Shown here: piece after piece, positions 45,354-55,066 of the stretch
How the letters are laid out: every line of letters begins with the position of its first letter
How positions within the stretch are numbered: position 1 is the stretch's first letter
DNA from: Bacillus sp. SD088
Lineage (GTDB): Bacteria; Bacillota; Bacilli; Bacillales; Bacillaceae_C
DNA length: 64,000 nt
NCBI RefSeq assembly: GCF_017355205.1
Contig: NZ_JADIJK010000002.1
Span: forward strand, 124,001 to 188,000
Reading direction: 5' to 3'
Program-made: the position numbers and the translations under genes
The notes under the pieces: model-generated
What the model was told of the DNA's origin: nothing
The model's input: only the letters and a program-made list of their open reading frames with translations
Database searches by the model: none

Positions 45354-46322
45354 TTACCATAAGCTTGTCTCTGCCTTTTTCTTTCCTAGCTGATTAATTA
45401 ATATCAGTAATATAAAATTAATCACAGCATTAAATAAACCGATTGCAGTTGTGTAACTGTAGTCACCGTCTAAAATACCCTTTCGATAGGTAAAGGTTGC
45501 AATAACATCGCTTGAAGACATATTTAGGTCATTTTGCATTAATAAAATTTTTTGAAAGCCAATGTCCATAAAATGGCCGATATCCAAAATTAGCAGAATG
45601 ATAATTGTAGGTAAAATAGCTGGGATGGAAACATGGATAACCCTTTGCAAACGGCTGGCACCGTCAACTCTGGCTGCTTCATACAATTGTGGATCCACAC
45701 CACTCAGCGCCGCAATATAAATAATCGACTGCCATCCCATGTCGGTCCATATGTTTGAACTAATAAAAAGAAATTTAAACCATTCCGGTTTTTGCATGAA
45801 CGGAATTGAATCAATGCCGAAATGACTTAACGCAATATTCACAATCCCATTTTCAGGATCCAAAAATAGGCTTAACATCCCTACAACCACCACTACTGAT
45901 ATAAAATGAGGAATATAGGTGATATTTTGCAGTGTTTTTTTAAACTTGTTCATTCTGATTTCATTAACTAACAAAGCTAATAGAATCGGAATTGGAAAAC
46001 CAATAATCAAAGAGAATAGTTGAATGGTAACTGTATTTTTGATCAGTCTCCAAAAATAGTAGGAAGAGAAAAAACGCTTAAAGTGCTCAAACCCAATCCA
46101 TTCGCTCCCCCAAAATCCATTCATGGGTAGATATTCTTTAAACGCAATCTGTAGTCCATACATAGGGCCGTACGTGAAGATAACATACCAAGCCATCGGT
46201 AATAAGAGCATTAAATATAATTGATGTCGCTTCAAAATTTGCTTCCAGAGCTTCTTTTTTGGATTAGGAACTGGAACCGTCTCTTTTGATTTTCGATGAG
46301 CAATTTCAGGTTTAAGGTTCAT
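45354..46322 (-). CDS. Lpl-type carbohydrate ABC permease (LplB/YteP-like), cluster C
   Basis: 322 residues; GGAGGCG precedes the ATG. Six membrane spans, LLLPMAWYVIFTYGPMYGLQ and EAA loop YEAARVDGASRLQRVIHVSIPAILP. It is separated from its binding-protein gene by 425 bp of inserted repeats, the nearest of which ends 24 bp upstream of the start codon, so expression may depend on read-through. Confidence 0.92.
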   Translation of the reverse strand: MNLKPEIAHRKSKETVPVPNPKKKLWKQILKRHQLYLMLLLPMAWYVIFTYGPMYGLQIAFKEYLPMNGFWGSEWIGFEHFKRFFSSYYFWRLIKNTVTIQLFSLIIGFPIPILLALLVNEIRMNKFKKTLQNITYIPHFISVVVVVGMLSLFLDPENGIVNIALSHFGIDSIPFMQKPEWFKFLFISSNIWTDMGWQSIIYIAALSGVDPQLYEAARVDGASRLQRVIHVSIPAILPTIIILLILDIGHFMDIGFQKILLMQNDLNMSSSDVIATFTYRKGILDGDYSYTTAIGLFNAVINFILLILINQLGKKKAETSLW

Positions 46323-46345
46323 TCATTCGCCTCCATATAAATAAA

Positions 46346-46499
46346 GTGAAACTTCAATCAGTGGGGGTTTTCCTTCATCCCCACTGATTGTTAGTTGAAC
46401 CAATCGGGCTTTTACGGGCAGTGTATCCCCCACCTATGCTTCTCCGTATTTTCTAAAGCCTTGAGGTGGGGGTATTACTGCCCGTTAATGCGGGATAAA
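46346..46499 (+). mobile_element. Palindrome-containing non-autonomous element, copy 3 (short form)
   Basis: 154 bp, preceded by ATAAATAAA, starting GTGAAACTTCA and ending GCGGGATAAA. Left hairpin ATCAGTGGGG/CCCCACTGAT; right hairpin CCCCCACCT/AGGTGGGGG enclosed by GGGCAGT/ACTGCCC. It lacks the AAAGGC/GCCTTT middle module present in copies 1 and 2. Stem bases differ from those copies but remain paired. Confidence 0.7.
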
Positions 46500-46503
46500 A
46501 GGG

Positions 46504-46738
46504 GATGAGGCTGGGACATTACTAAAATGCTAAGCTTCAAAATGAACAACGCATTACCTTAGCGAAGGAAATATACGTAGACTCCTGGTGGAAGTACGAG
46601 TTCGGCAAGACCCGGAAGGCGAAGCCTGAGGAGGCTTGACACTCGCCCGCGGAAAGCGAAGTATATTTCCAAAGCGGAGGTATATGCACAATAGTTCGTT
46701 TATTTTCTTTGGTGAAGACACCTCGTCCCAGCCTCGTT
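46504..46738. repeat. Composite repeat block bounded by GAGGCTGGGAC ends, second copy
   Basis: GATGAGGCTGGGACA at the left and CGTCCCAGCCTCGTT at the right, inverted. Inside, GGAAATATAC and GTATATTTCC arms enclose a GC-rich palindrome with CGCGGAAAGC. Related to 26770-26998 and 34268-34394. It lies between the binding-protein gene and lplB of cluster C. Confidence 0.65.
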
Positions 46739-46747
46739 TCCTAATGT

Positions 46748-48301
46748 TTATTTAAATTGTTTATCATAGGCATCCTGATAATATTCTTCAAGTTGATCTA
46801 TACCTATGTCTTGCAACTGTGAAACATATTGATCCCAAGCATCGAAGCTAAGGTCCCCTGTGATGAATTTTGCTCTGCTTTCATTGGCATACGTGTCAAG
46901 ATCATCTAGTATGTCAAATACCTTTTTCGACGCATCTTCCTCAAATATTGGGGCAGGATACACTTCCTCCAAAACATAAGGCTCCATCTTTGATGCGGCT
47001 TCAGCATCTATTGGCGTATTTACCGCTCCTGCAGTTTTAAGTGTTGAATATTGTGGTGTACCCCCTCCTGGTCCTGGAAATGCAGAGCCAGTACCTTTGG
47101 ACAAATTACGAACTTCATCTGTATATTGTGGCAAACCTTCTTCATCATACTCAAAGGTCTTTCCTTCCTCGCCATATGCGAAAAACATGGAACCTTCATC
47201 CCCGTCATAAAGATAATCTAACCAGCGAATAGACGCTTCCGGGTATTCATTTGAAGCAGAAATGGCAAATGCACCTGTATCACGAGCAATTGGGCTCGAA
47301 ACATAGCCTTGATCTCCATCTGGGCCTTTAACAGGTGCTATCCCTTTATATTGATCAGCAACCTGTGGAAAAGCGTCAGCAGCTTGATTGGTAAATAAGC
47401 CAAGTTCACCAGATTGCATCTGAGCAATGTATTCAGCATATTCTTGGTCCATTACTTTATGACCAATCAAACCTTCTCCATAAAGTTTGTTCAAATACAT
47501 TAACAATTCTTTATATTTATCATCTGTTAACCAAATATGAACCTTGTCATTGTCAATATTAAGACTATAGCCCATTTGTCGATATAATCCCCATGAACCA
47601 CTAAGCCCATTAACAAGGTCTTGTACGCCGCTTGTTAGAAAGGGCGTACGGTCGGGATACTTCTCCTTAAACGCCTTCAATAAGTTATATAGATCATCCG
47701 TTGTTTCTGGTTCATCCATATTGACATCTTCAAGCATTTGCTTATTGATCCACAGCTTATTTGTTCTTTGTACCAATGGTTCAATAACACTTGACATTCC
47801 ATAAATATGACCATCTGGTGAGGTTACTCCTTTTTTCACCTCAGGATACTTATCAAAAATGGATTGAATGTTTGGTGCATACTTCTCAATTAATCCTTCC
47901 AATGGAACTAATGCGCCACTGCTGCCATATTTCATTAAATTGTCATTAGAAATATACGCTTTATAGAAGATGTCTGGCAGTTCCTTTTTACCGAATACTA
48001 GATTTTTCTTTTCATCAAATCCCTCAGCAGGTACATCATTATAATCAAACTTAATATTGGTCTTTTTTTCATACTCCTGAAACATAAACATGTCTTTATA
48101 TGGCCCATTTGCGGCAGACCTAGATGCAAACATCGTTAATGTAATAGGCTCATCAACAATTGGGAAACCTTCCGCATTAAAATCATCTGACGGTTCTTCC
48201 TTAGCAGGGTCAGCCTGGTTTGAACTTCCTTTTGAACTACAACCTGAAAAGACTAGGCATGCTGACGCAATCAATAATAGGACTAAAACACTTTTCTTCA
48301 A
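46748..48301 (-). CDS. Lpl-type solute-binding lipoprotein, cluster C
   Basis: 517 residues from a TTG at 48301, with AAAGGGGG about 9 nt upstream. Lipobox LVFSGC, then a Ser/Asn linker. Same family as 23963-25522 and 27036-28616 but much more diverged (FDYNDVPAEGFDEKKNL in the shared segment), so ligand specificity probably differs. It serves the permeases at 45354 and 44447. A TGAAACGGCTTTCA palindrome about 50 bp upstream may be a non-canonical cre or another operator. Confidence 0.92.
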   Translation of the reverse strand: MKKSVLVLLLIASACLVFSGCSSKGSSNQADPAKEEPSDDFNAEGFPIVDEPITLTMFASRSAANGPYKDMFMFQEYEKKTNIKFDYNDVPAEGFDEKKNLVFGKKELPDIFYKAYISNDNLMKYGSSGALVPLEGLIEKYAPNIQSIFDKYPEVKKGVTSPDGHIYGMSSVIEPLVQRTNKLWINKQMLEDVNMDEPETTDDLYNLLKAFKEKYPDRTPFLTSGVQDLVNGLSGSWGLYRQMGYSLNIDNDKVHIWLTDDKYKELLMYLNKLYGEGLIGHKVMDQEYAEYIAQMQSGELGLFTNQAADAFPQVADQYKGIAPVKGPDGDQGYVSSPIARDTGAFAISASNEYPEASIRWLDYLYDGDEGSMFFAYGEEGKTFEYDEEGLPQYTDEVRNLSKGTGSAFPGPGGGTPQYSTLKTAGAVNTPIDAEAASKMEPYVLEEVYPAPIFEEDASKKVFDILDDLDTYANESRAKFITGDLSFDAWDQYVSQLQDIGIDQLEEYYQDAYDKQFK

Positions 48302-48346
48302 AACCGATTCCCCCTTTATTTAATTCATTACAATAGAACTCATTTA

Positions 48347-48360
48347 TGAAACGGCTTTCA
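48347..48360. promoter_or_regulatory. cre-like palindrome upstream of cluster C binding protein
   Basis: TGAAACGGCTTTCA. The arms match cre (TGAAA/TTTCA) but the central CG is shifted by one base, so it is a weak candidate. Confidence 0.25.
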
Positions 48361-48583
48361 TAAAAATTCATATCCCTTTATCCTGCACAGAAATCACCTT
48401 TTAAGATAAGCCCCCTTCCCGGAATTCTTTCTTTTTGTTGCCTTTCCCAACTGTTGAAAAATTATCTGATCACACCGCCTTTACACGAATGACAGTGCTT
48501 TCATAACAGATGGAGGAAAAACATCCTTTAGTATCAGTAAGGTTTCCTCCCATTCTCTTGGGCCATAACCACCTCCTCAATGA

Positions 48584-48613
48584 TCCGAGGAACACCTCTA
48601 GGGTGCCCTCGGA
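48584..48613 (-). repeat. Stem-loop downstream of the 1369-residue enzyme gene
   Basis: TCCGAGG and CCTCGGA with an inner CACC/GGTG pair. It lies about 24 bp after the stop codon. No T run follows, so it may be an mRNA 3' end hairpin or a weak terminator. The rest of 48302-48636 holds no supported gene. Confidence 0.45.
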
Positions 48614-48636
48614 AAGGATAAGTTTTCCTAGTGCTT

Positions 48637-51600
48637 TTATGCACCTTTCCATTTCTCGATAAGCGAGTTGGTCGCCATCATCAGAACCTCGTGCAATTCT
48701 TTAGAAATCAGTTCATTTTCTCGCTGATAATCAAGTAATTGCTTGAAACCTTCCATATGTTTGCTTATCTTCTCTGCTGCACCTTTTTTCTCAAATTGAC
48801 TTACGGCTGTTAAATGGATCTTGAGAGATTGATAATCCTTTTCTGATAGATCCTGCTGACGATCCTTAAGGATTGATAGCAAATCATCAGTACTAGGCTC
48901 TAGTGGTCGCACAAAGATATTATCGTATTTTGTATCACTCTGAAAACTACGAACACCAACCTTACCGTGGATAAACGCGGTAGCACTATGATCATCGTAA
49001 TCTATTTTTGGTTTGTCCATGTCCCCAACATAAATCTTGATATTTGTTCCGCTTGCTACTACTTTAATATGTTGCCATTCATCTATTGGATCATCTAGCT
49101 TGGCCCCTTTCAGGTAAGTCCAATTGTAGTTAAATTTACCGAGATGAACGCCATCTTTATTAATATATGCAACATATCCTTGTAACATATCGGCATTATT
49201 GTGGTTAAGTTCTTTTCCGTGGGCGGGGTTATTTACCCTAAATAGGATACCACCGTCGCCTTTACCATCCACAACCTGGACATCAGCTTCAACGATATAA
49301 TTATGCCAAGCACTATCACCCATCACGGACTTGCCAAATGTCCCTGCCCCTGAGCGATACACACCCTCTTGTTCAACTCCTTGATACTGATCTTGTTCAA
49401 TAAAACTAAAATGATGGAAATCAAACTCACCATTGACCGTTTCTACCTTAATGGTATGTTTTCCGGCAGGCAATGAAATATTTTCCTTTATCACACTCGC
49501 CCAATCATCCCATTCCCCTGTGCGCGGAATATTGATCACTCCTGTGAGATCTATTTCATCATCTAACCATAATCTTACTTGACCATCCTGTTGTTTAGTT
49601 GTGACATTTATATCCAATACATAGTCACCACTTTTGGCAATATCAACATTATATTTATACCATTCATCGGTTTGATTCCAGCCAATATTAAACGTGCCAT
49701 CCGGATGATTGCGAATATCCACGCGATCATAACGATATTTGCCACCGATATTTCTCGGGGTTTTATCATGATGGGCGACACCTTCACCACCAGTCATATA
49801 ATCGACTGCCATCACTTTCCCTGGCAAGGAGTGAGGACGATCGAATGTATGGAAAATCATTTTTGTAAAAGATAATTCGCCATCAATCACTTCAATTTTG
49901 AGCGTATGTTTTCCTTGCGGTAAATCTAAATCGGAAATAGAAATATTCTCCCAATCCTTTTCTCCATCCGTAACGGGAATAGTAACGCCCTCCACTACAT
50001 CTATTCCATCATCTAACGAAATACGTATTTTCGTATCTTCATCGGAATTATTGGCAATGAAATCAAGTCCATATTTATCCGATTCGATTATGTTTACGTT
50101 ATAGTTGATCCATTCTCCTTTTTTAAAATCGTGGATGGCATATCCGCCGTCTGGATCAGGCTGACTATCTACCGCATCGTTTCTAAATTTCCCATCGGTA
50201 TTTGAATCTGAATGGACATGATAAGCAACACCCTCGCCACCAAGATTATAATCTTCTGCTTCAATTGTGCCTGGGATTGGTTTATGGATATCAAAGGATC
50301 TAAAGTGAAATTTAGCGATATCATATTCACCTTCGACAATTTCAATCTTTAACGTATGTTCTCCTTTCGGCAATTGTATATCTTCCATCCTAAGTATCTG
50401 CCAATCGTTCCAACCTTCTGCCGCGGGAACATCAACTACACCTGTTAAATCAATATCATCATCTAACCAAAATCGTACTTTTGCATCCTGAAATGTCGTG
50501 GCATATTCCATTTCCAGATTGTAGATTCCTTCATCTTCAATAGCCACATTATATTTTAACCATTCACCTGTTTGATTCCAGCCAACCGCTGTTCCGCCCC
50601 CTGGCTTATCGCGAATATCAACAGCATCGTCTCTTAGCACACCGCCTATATTTTCTGGAGTGGTATCATGATAGGCTACGCCTTCTCCCCCAGTAATGTA
50701 ATAGGCTGCTTGAATATCTCCGGGAATCGGTTTAAACCCATCAAATACACTTTCGGAATCTTGATTGGTATCCACTCTCCAAGACCCTTCATAACGATCC
50801 CATCCGAAATCAAACCCATCATTAAAATCCTCCAAAACAATTGGTGCATCCTTGTACTTACTAATCTCAAAACTAGCAAAGGATAAAGAACCTTGAGTGA
50901 CTTCGATTTTCAGCTTCTGTTTTCCCTTTGGCACAGAAACATGGTCAATTATAAAGTTTTGCCATTGCCCATCAGTATTTGGAATACTGACAGTATCAGT
51001 CAAATCCTTGTTATCAAGCGATAATCGTACTTTTGCTTCATTGCTGCCTGTAGCCACCCTTAAGCTAATACTATATTGACCTTTTTCTTCTACATTGACG
51101 TTATATTGCAGCCAATCTTTTTTCGCTAGTTTGACACTATACCCACCTTCAGAATTTGCTTGAGTATCCACTTCATCCTGCCGATACGTATGATTTAATT
51201 CACCGGTGGAAATGTGATAGCCAGTGCCATCCCCTCCTGAATTATAATGAACAGCTTCTACTTTACCTGGCAAAGGTTTATGGAAATCAAATACATTACT
51301 GCCATTTACCTTATTACTTGTTGCAATATAACCAAAGGAGGCATGTACATCGCTTGTTGTATAGCCTATTTTCCCACCATGTAAAGAATCAATATCCCTT
51401 GTTTGTTTATTCATTCCATCTACAAAAATAGTAAACTTGGAATCTTCCTTTTCAACTCTGATTTGGTGCAACTGTTTAAAATCGAAATCGGTAGGAAGTG
51501 TTGATTCCTCCCAGCCTTGTTCAACACCATCAACAAAGAAATTAGTTTCTATTTTATTAGCTTTTGAATTCAACACAGCGATTCCGTAATTTCCTTCATC

Positions 51601-52746
51601 TTGGTAGGAAAATACCGCGCCATAACGAGGAGACGCACTTTCACCATTATCCATGAAAGTCATGTTAAATTCGGCTGTATAATTTGCCTCTGTCTCGTGA
51701 GTGGTGATAAGACGATGCCATGTAGTATCATTTATTGACTTTTGTTCTAGCCCATTGTCATGAATCGACCAAGTACCACTATTAATCTCTGACCACTCCG
51801 CACCTATATCATTCCGTTTAAAACGATCACTAAAGTCCGGTAAGCTTGGATTTTGTTGTTCAAATGTAGTCGGGCCCAGCACCGTCATTTTATCCCCATT
51901 CCAGGCAATCCGATCCATATTGATAAAGCGGCCAGGATTCGCATGACTATGATAGACAATAAACTCTGAATCTAAGTCAGGACCTCTTATTATAGAGTTA
52001 TGTCCTAGTCCAACATTTTCACCTTCTGTATTAAGAAGAATTGGATTCTGCAATGGCTTCTCTGTAAAATTTTTCGTCGGCGAATCGCTAGTAGCGTAAT
52101 CAATACGATATGCTTTGCTCCAAACATGATTACCCACATAAGTCATATAATATTGTCCATGCCTTTTAAATACCGTTGGAGCCTCAGTCCATCCGTCCAT
52201 CTCTGCTCCCGTATTTATGGCTGGACCAAAAGTATAAGGATCCTCCATTTTGTATGCGCTGATGCGATTGGATCCAGTACCGTAGAAATACCATTGCCCA
52301 TCATCATCAATAAAAACGTGCCCATCAATTCCCATGCCCAGATTTTCTGTTTGTTTTACAAAAGGACCTAATGGGCTTGAGCTTTTATAAACATAATGCC
52401 CATTGCCACCTGGTGATGTATACATATAGAAATCCCCATTCCAATACGTCACCTCAGGCGCATAAGCTGCTTTTGTGCTGGGTTCCTCAGTGACTAGTCC
52501 AGCGTACTCCCAGTTTAATAGATCTTCCGACGACCAAGCCTTGACACCACTTTTATCATCAACAGTACTTACATAAAGGTAATAGGTTCCGTTATATTTT
52601 AAAATGTGAGGATCTCCTTCTCCGTAGAAGTCCCCATTTTCCCATTCCCACGAATCCGACAAATCAAAGGGATTGCTGTAAGCAAATGAAATACTCGGGA
52701 ATAGGAATAACCCTCCGATTATGAAGAGTATACGTAAAATCCACAT
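48637..52746 (-). CDS. Exported multidomain GH43 enzyme with four CBM6-like modules
   Basis: 1369 residues; AAGGAGG about 10 nt before the ATG. Signal peptide about 1-22. GH43 propeller about 25-295, with base Asp 45 (EGDPHIL), Asp 141 (GIDGHVF) and acid Glu 188 (WTEAPTV). GH43 C-terminal concanavalin-like domain about 303-478. CBM6-like modules start near 491, 672, 822 and 973, each opening with an L/I-PG-x-I/V-A motif. A LamG/DUF1080-like domain begins at about 637-664 and resumes at 1119-1282, so modules 2-4 are inserted inside it. The tail 1286-1367 is a FIMAH-like helical domain. No sorting signal. Likely a secreted arabinofuranosidase/xylosidase-type enzyme that clings to its polymer. 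Confidence 0.87.
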   Translation of the reverse strand: MWILRILFIIGGLFLFPSISFAYSNPFDLSDSWEWENGDFYGEGDPHILKYNGTYYLYVSTVDDKSGVKAWSSEDLLNWEYAGLVTEEPSTKAAYAPEVTYWNGDFYMYTSPGGNGHYVYKSSSPLGPFVKQTENLGMGIDGHVFIDDDGQWYFYGTGSNRISAYKMEDPYTFGPAINTGAEMDGWTEAPTVFKRHGQYYMTYVGNHVWSKAYRIDYATSDSPTKNFTEKPLQNPILLNTEGENVGLGHNSIIRGPDLDSEFIVYHSHANPGRFINMDRIAWNGDKMTVLGPTTFEQQNPSLPDFSDRFKRNDIGAEWSEINSGTWSIHDNGLEQKSINDTTWHRLITTHETEANYTAEFNMTFMDNGESASPRYGAVFSYQDEGNYGIAVLNSKANKIETNFFVDGVEQGWEESTLPTDFDFKQLHQIRVEKEDSKFTIFVDGMNKQTRDIDSLHGGKIGYTTSDVHASFGYIATSNKVNGSNVFDFHKPLPGKVEAVHYNSGGDGTGYHISTGELNHTYRQDEVDTQANSEGGYSVKLAKKDWLQYNVNVEEKGQYSISLRVATGSNEAKVRLSLDNKDLTDTVSIPNTDGQWQNFIIDHVSVPKGKQKLKIEVTQGSLSFASFEISKYKDAPIVLEDFNDGFDFGWDRYEGSWRVDTNQDSESVFDGFKPIPGDIQAAYYITGGEGVAYHDTTPENIGGVLRDDAVDIRDKPGGGTAVGWNQTGEWLKYNVAIEDEGIYNLEMEYATTFQDAKVRFWLDDDIDLTGVVDVPAAEGWNDWQILRMEDIQLPKGEHTLKIEIVEGEYDIAKFHFRSFDIHKPIPGTIEAEDYNLGGEGVAYHVHSDSNTDGKFRNDAVDSQPDPDGGYAIHDFKKGEWINYNVNIIESDKYGLDFIANNSDEDTKIRISLDDGIDVVEGVTIPVTDGEKDWENISISDLDLPQGKHTLKIEVIDGELSFTKMIFHTFDRPHSLPGKVMAVDYMTGGEGVAHHDKTPRNIGGKYRYDRVDIRNHPDGTFNIGWNQTDEWYKYNVDIAKSGDYVLDINVTTKQQDGQVRLWLDDEIDLTGVINIPRTGEWDDWASVIKENISLPAGKHTIKVETVNGEFDFHHFSFIEQDQYQGVEQEGVYRSGAGTFGKSVMGDSAWHNYIVEADVQVVDGKGDGGILFRVNNPAHGKELNHNNADMLQGYVAYINKDGVHLGKFNYNWTYLKGAKLDDPIDEWQHIKVVASGTNIKIYVGDMDKPKIDYDDHSATAFIHGKVGVRSFQSDTKYDNIFVRPLEPSTDDLLSILKDRQQDLSEKDYQSLKIHLTAVSQFEKKGAAEKISKHMEGFKQLLDYQRENELISKELHEVLMMATNSLIEKWKGA

Positions 52747-53070
52747 AGTGAATATGACCTCCTTGTATGATTATTCCGAATCTTTCTGCCATGAAAAAAT
52801 CTTTTCCAATATTATGAAGGGAATAGATGGCTCTACTACTAGTTGCCCCCTCCCCCATTCGCTATCGTTTACAGTTGGGTGCATTATAACTTCCATTCCT
52901 TCTGTTTTAGCAGAGCGCACCGATGTTCTTCATTTCTTGGAAGGGATACTTAACTTACTCCCTGCTCGGTTTGAAAGCCGCCTCAGGCAATCTCGTTTAA
53001 ACACAAAACACCGCCTGAATCATCCTAAAGCAAGGTATCAAGCGGTGTACGTTCTACTCATTAAAGCTCC
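52747..53070. other. Gap with no convincing gene
   Basis: 324 bp holding the ribosome site of the 1369-residue enzyme and the GH2 terminator. A plus-strand frame of about 140 codons crosses it but has no ribosome site and runs antisense into the GH2 gene; I do not accept it. Confidence 0.4.
53001..53048 (-). terminator. Terminator of the second GH2 gene
   Basis: On the minus strand ACACCGC and GCGGTGT enclose a partly paired 27-nt loop and are followed by TTTGTGTTT. It lies about 22 bp after the stop codon. Confidence 0.55.
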
Positions 53071-54834
53071 TTACTTAAGGTTAATGTCTCGAATTTTTTT
53101 CAACTCTATTTTTGGTTGTCTGTCTTCAGTCAGGAGTCCATTAACCTCTTGTTGAACATCTGTTATTTGGGTATAGCAGAAGCCACAAATATAATCTATA
53201 TCCTTAATGGCTTGAGTAATCGACTCAAATCTTTTCAAAAACTCTTCTTCATTTTTCACTTGATTCCCATAGCCCCAGCCTTTTTCCGAGCTAAAGGCAA
53301 TGCCTCCATATTCACTGATAATGATCGGTTGGCCCTTATATTCGTAACCCTTAGCCATTGCATGCTTATGTTTATTGAAAGCAATTTTATTTTCAACGAT
53401 AGTTTCTAGATCCTTATACCGTTCTGAAAACTCTTCTCCCATTTCTACATAATCATGTAATGTTAAAATATCTGAAACCGTATGCTCCCAGCCATCATTG
53501 ACAATAACTGGTCTCATACTATCACATGCTTTGGTCAGGTGATAGATTCCTTCCGTAAACTGCTGTTGCTTCACATCTGTATAAATATTTTTAACTCCCC
53601 ATGACTCATTAAAAGGTGTCCATGTAATAATGGAAGGATGATTATACTGCTGCTCGACAACTTCTAGCCATTCCTCTGTAAAATTTTGCATCGCTTCTTC
53701 TGAAAATTCAAAAGTGGCGGCCATTTCCGACCAAACGAGCAACCCTTTCTTATCAGCCCAGTAGAGAAAGCGTTGATCTTCCACTTTCATATGTTTACGA
53801 ACGCCGTTATAGCCCATTTCCATTGTTTTATCGATGTCCTCCAAAATGGCTTCCTCTGAAGGCGGTGTTAAATGACTATCCAGCCAATAACCTTGATCCA
53901 AAAGCAATCGCTGGTAGATTGGGATGTTATTCAATAGGACATTTCCATTTTCAATCGATATTTTTCTCATGCCAAAGTAGGATTCAACTTGATCCAGTAT
54001 TTCCCCATTTTTATAAAGGGTAAAAACAACATCATAAAGATTGGGATGCTCTGGACCCCACAGCATCACTTTCCAATCAAAATGATCACTGGCAATGTTT
54101 ACTTTCGATGTGTGCTTCGGCCGATGGATATCGATACTAAAGGATTTAATCGGTATTTGATTAAAAGTGATCTCCGTCTTCAACTTTAGATCGTCACTAA
54201 AATCGACCTCTTCTGGAAGATGGTACGAAAACTCTACTGATTCCGTATCAATATCTGGCGTAATTTTTACTGAATCAACATGTACTTCATTCAAAAATTC
54301 CAGCCATACCGTTTGCCAAATTCCCGTTGTTTGTACGTACCAGCAGCCAAAATTCTTATCAAGCCAGCGTTGTTTTCCTCTAGGTTGATGGCAGCTATCA
54401 CTATCTTCACTTTTTACCACGATATTCACTTCACGATTCTCATCGATAAATTCGCTAATATCAAAAGAAAAAGCAATTTGCCCCCCCTGATGTCTTCCCA
54501 CAAACTTGCCATTTACCCATAGCTTTGTAATATAATCGGCAGCCTGAAAATGTAAAAGGAACTTCTTATCTTTATATTCTTCAGGAACAGTTATTTGTTT
54601 TTGATACCATATATTAGCGCAAAATACTTCTTCGCCAATACCACTTGCCTTCGTTTCATATGTAAAAGGGACAATGATTTTTTGTTTGAGATCCCCAGAC
54701 TCGTACCACTTTTCCTTTTCCCCTATATTGTTCTTATCAAAGGCAAAGTTCCATTCTCCATTTAAATTTAGCCAATCCTCTCTTGCAAAATGAGGTCTTG
54801 GATATTCTTTTCTTGGGATAATATTTTGATCCAT
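53071..54834 (-). CDS. Glycoside hydrolase family 2 enzyme, cytoplasmic (paralogue)
   Basis: 587 residues; AAGGAG about 11 nt before the ATG. It is collinear with and closely similar to 34496-36277 through all three GH2 domains. Acid/base Glu near 407 (PFNESWG) and nucleophile Glu near 505 (IISEYGG). There is no signal peptide. The two copies are each linked to exported GH43 genes, so they may act on different imported products. The gap to the GH43 lipoprotein gene upstream is filled by a repeat. Confidence 0.92.
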   Translation of the reverse strand: MDQNIIPRKEYPRPHFAREDWLNLNGEWNFAFDKNNIGEKEKWYESGDLKQKIIVPFTYETKASGIGEEVFCANIWYQKQITVPEEYKDKKFLLHFQAADYITKLWVNGKFVGRHQGGQIAFSFDISEFIDENREVNIVVKSEDSDSCHQPRGKQRWLDKNFGCWYVQTTGIWQTVWLEFLNEVHVDSVKITPDIDTESVEFSYHLPEEVDFSDDLKLKTEITFNQIPIKSFSIDIHRPKHTSKVNIASDHFDWKVMLWGPEHPNLYDVVFTLYKNGEILDQVESYFGMRKISIENGNVLLNNIPIYQRLLLDQGYWLDSHLTPPSEEAILEDIDKTMEMGYNGVRKHMKVEDQRFLYWADKKGLLVWSEMAATFEFSEEAMQNFTEEWLEVVEQQYNHPSIITWTPFNESWGVKNIYTDVKQQQFTEGIYHLTKACDSMRPVIVNDGWEHTVSDILTLHDYVEMGEEFSERYKDLETIVENKIAFNKHKHAMAKGYEYKGQPIIISEYGGIAFSSEKGWGYGNQVKNEEEFLKRFESITQAIKDIDYICGFCYTQITDVQQEVNGLLTEDRQPKIELKKIRDINLK

Positions 54835-54857
54835 TTAGTACATTCTCCTTATCGAGG

Positions 54858-55062
54858 TTATTTAAAAAGTCCGGTAAAAATGACACTTCGGGATAAAGGA
54901 ACTTCGACTAAGTACTGACATGTCCTGTGGGCAACACGGAAGTCCGTAAACACGCACAAGTCCGCCTCGAACTTTCGTCGTACAGGATGTAATAGTGTCG
55001 AAAGCTTGCTATTGACGTCAGCGTAGTCGCCGACGGTCCTTTTTATCCTTCTTTTTGAACAC
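54858..55062. repeat. Intergenic repeat with TTTAAAAAG / CTTTTTGAAC ends
   Basis: The right end CTTTTTGAACA is shared with 57526-57740 and 2785-2910. The interior contains TACAGGATGTA and other mini-hairpins with the GGA (TCC) loop. It lies between two GH genes; no coding sequence. Confidence 0.5.
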
Positions 55063-55066
55063 TCAT

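Noticed and set aside
48470-48652. Minus-strand frame of 60 codons after the 1369-residue enzyme
   Set aside because: It overlaps the end of that gene and the downstream hairpin, with no ribosome site and no protein-like pattern.
52721-53155. Plus-strand open frame of 144 codons across the gap between two GH genes
   Set aside because: No ribosome site; both ends run antisense into real genes and it crosses the GH2 terminator hairpin.
34496-54834. Assigning the GH2 proteins as LacZ beta-galactosidase or UidA beta-glucuronidase
   Set aside because: They are about 590 residues, much shorter than LacZ, and GH2 specificity cannot be read from the two catalytic Glu motifs. The symbols were withheld.
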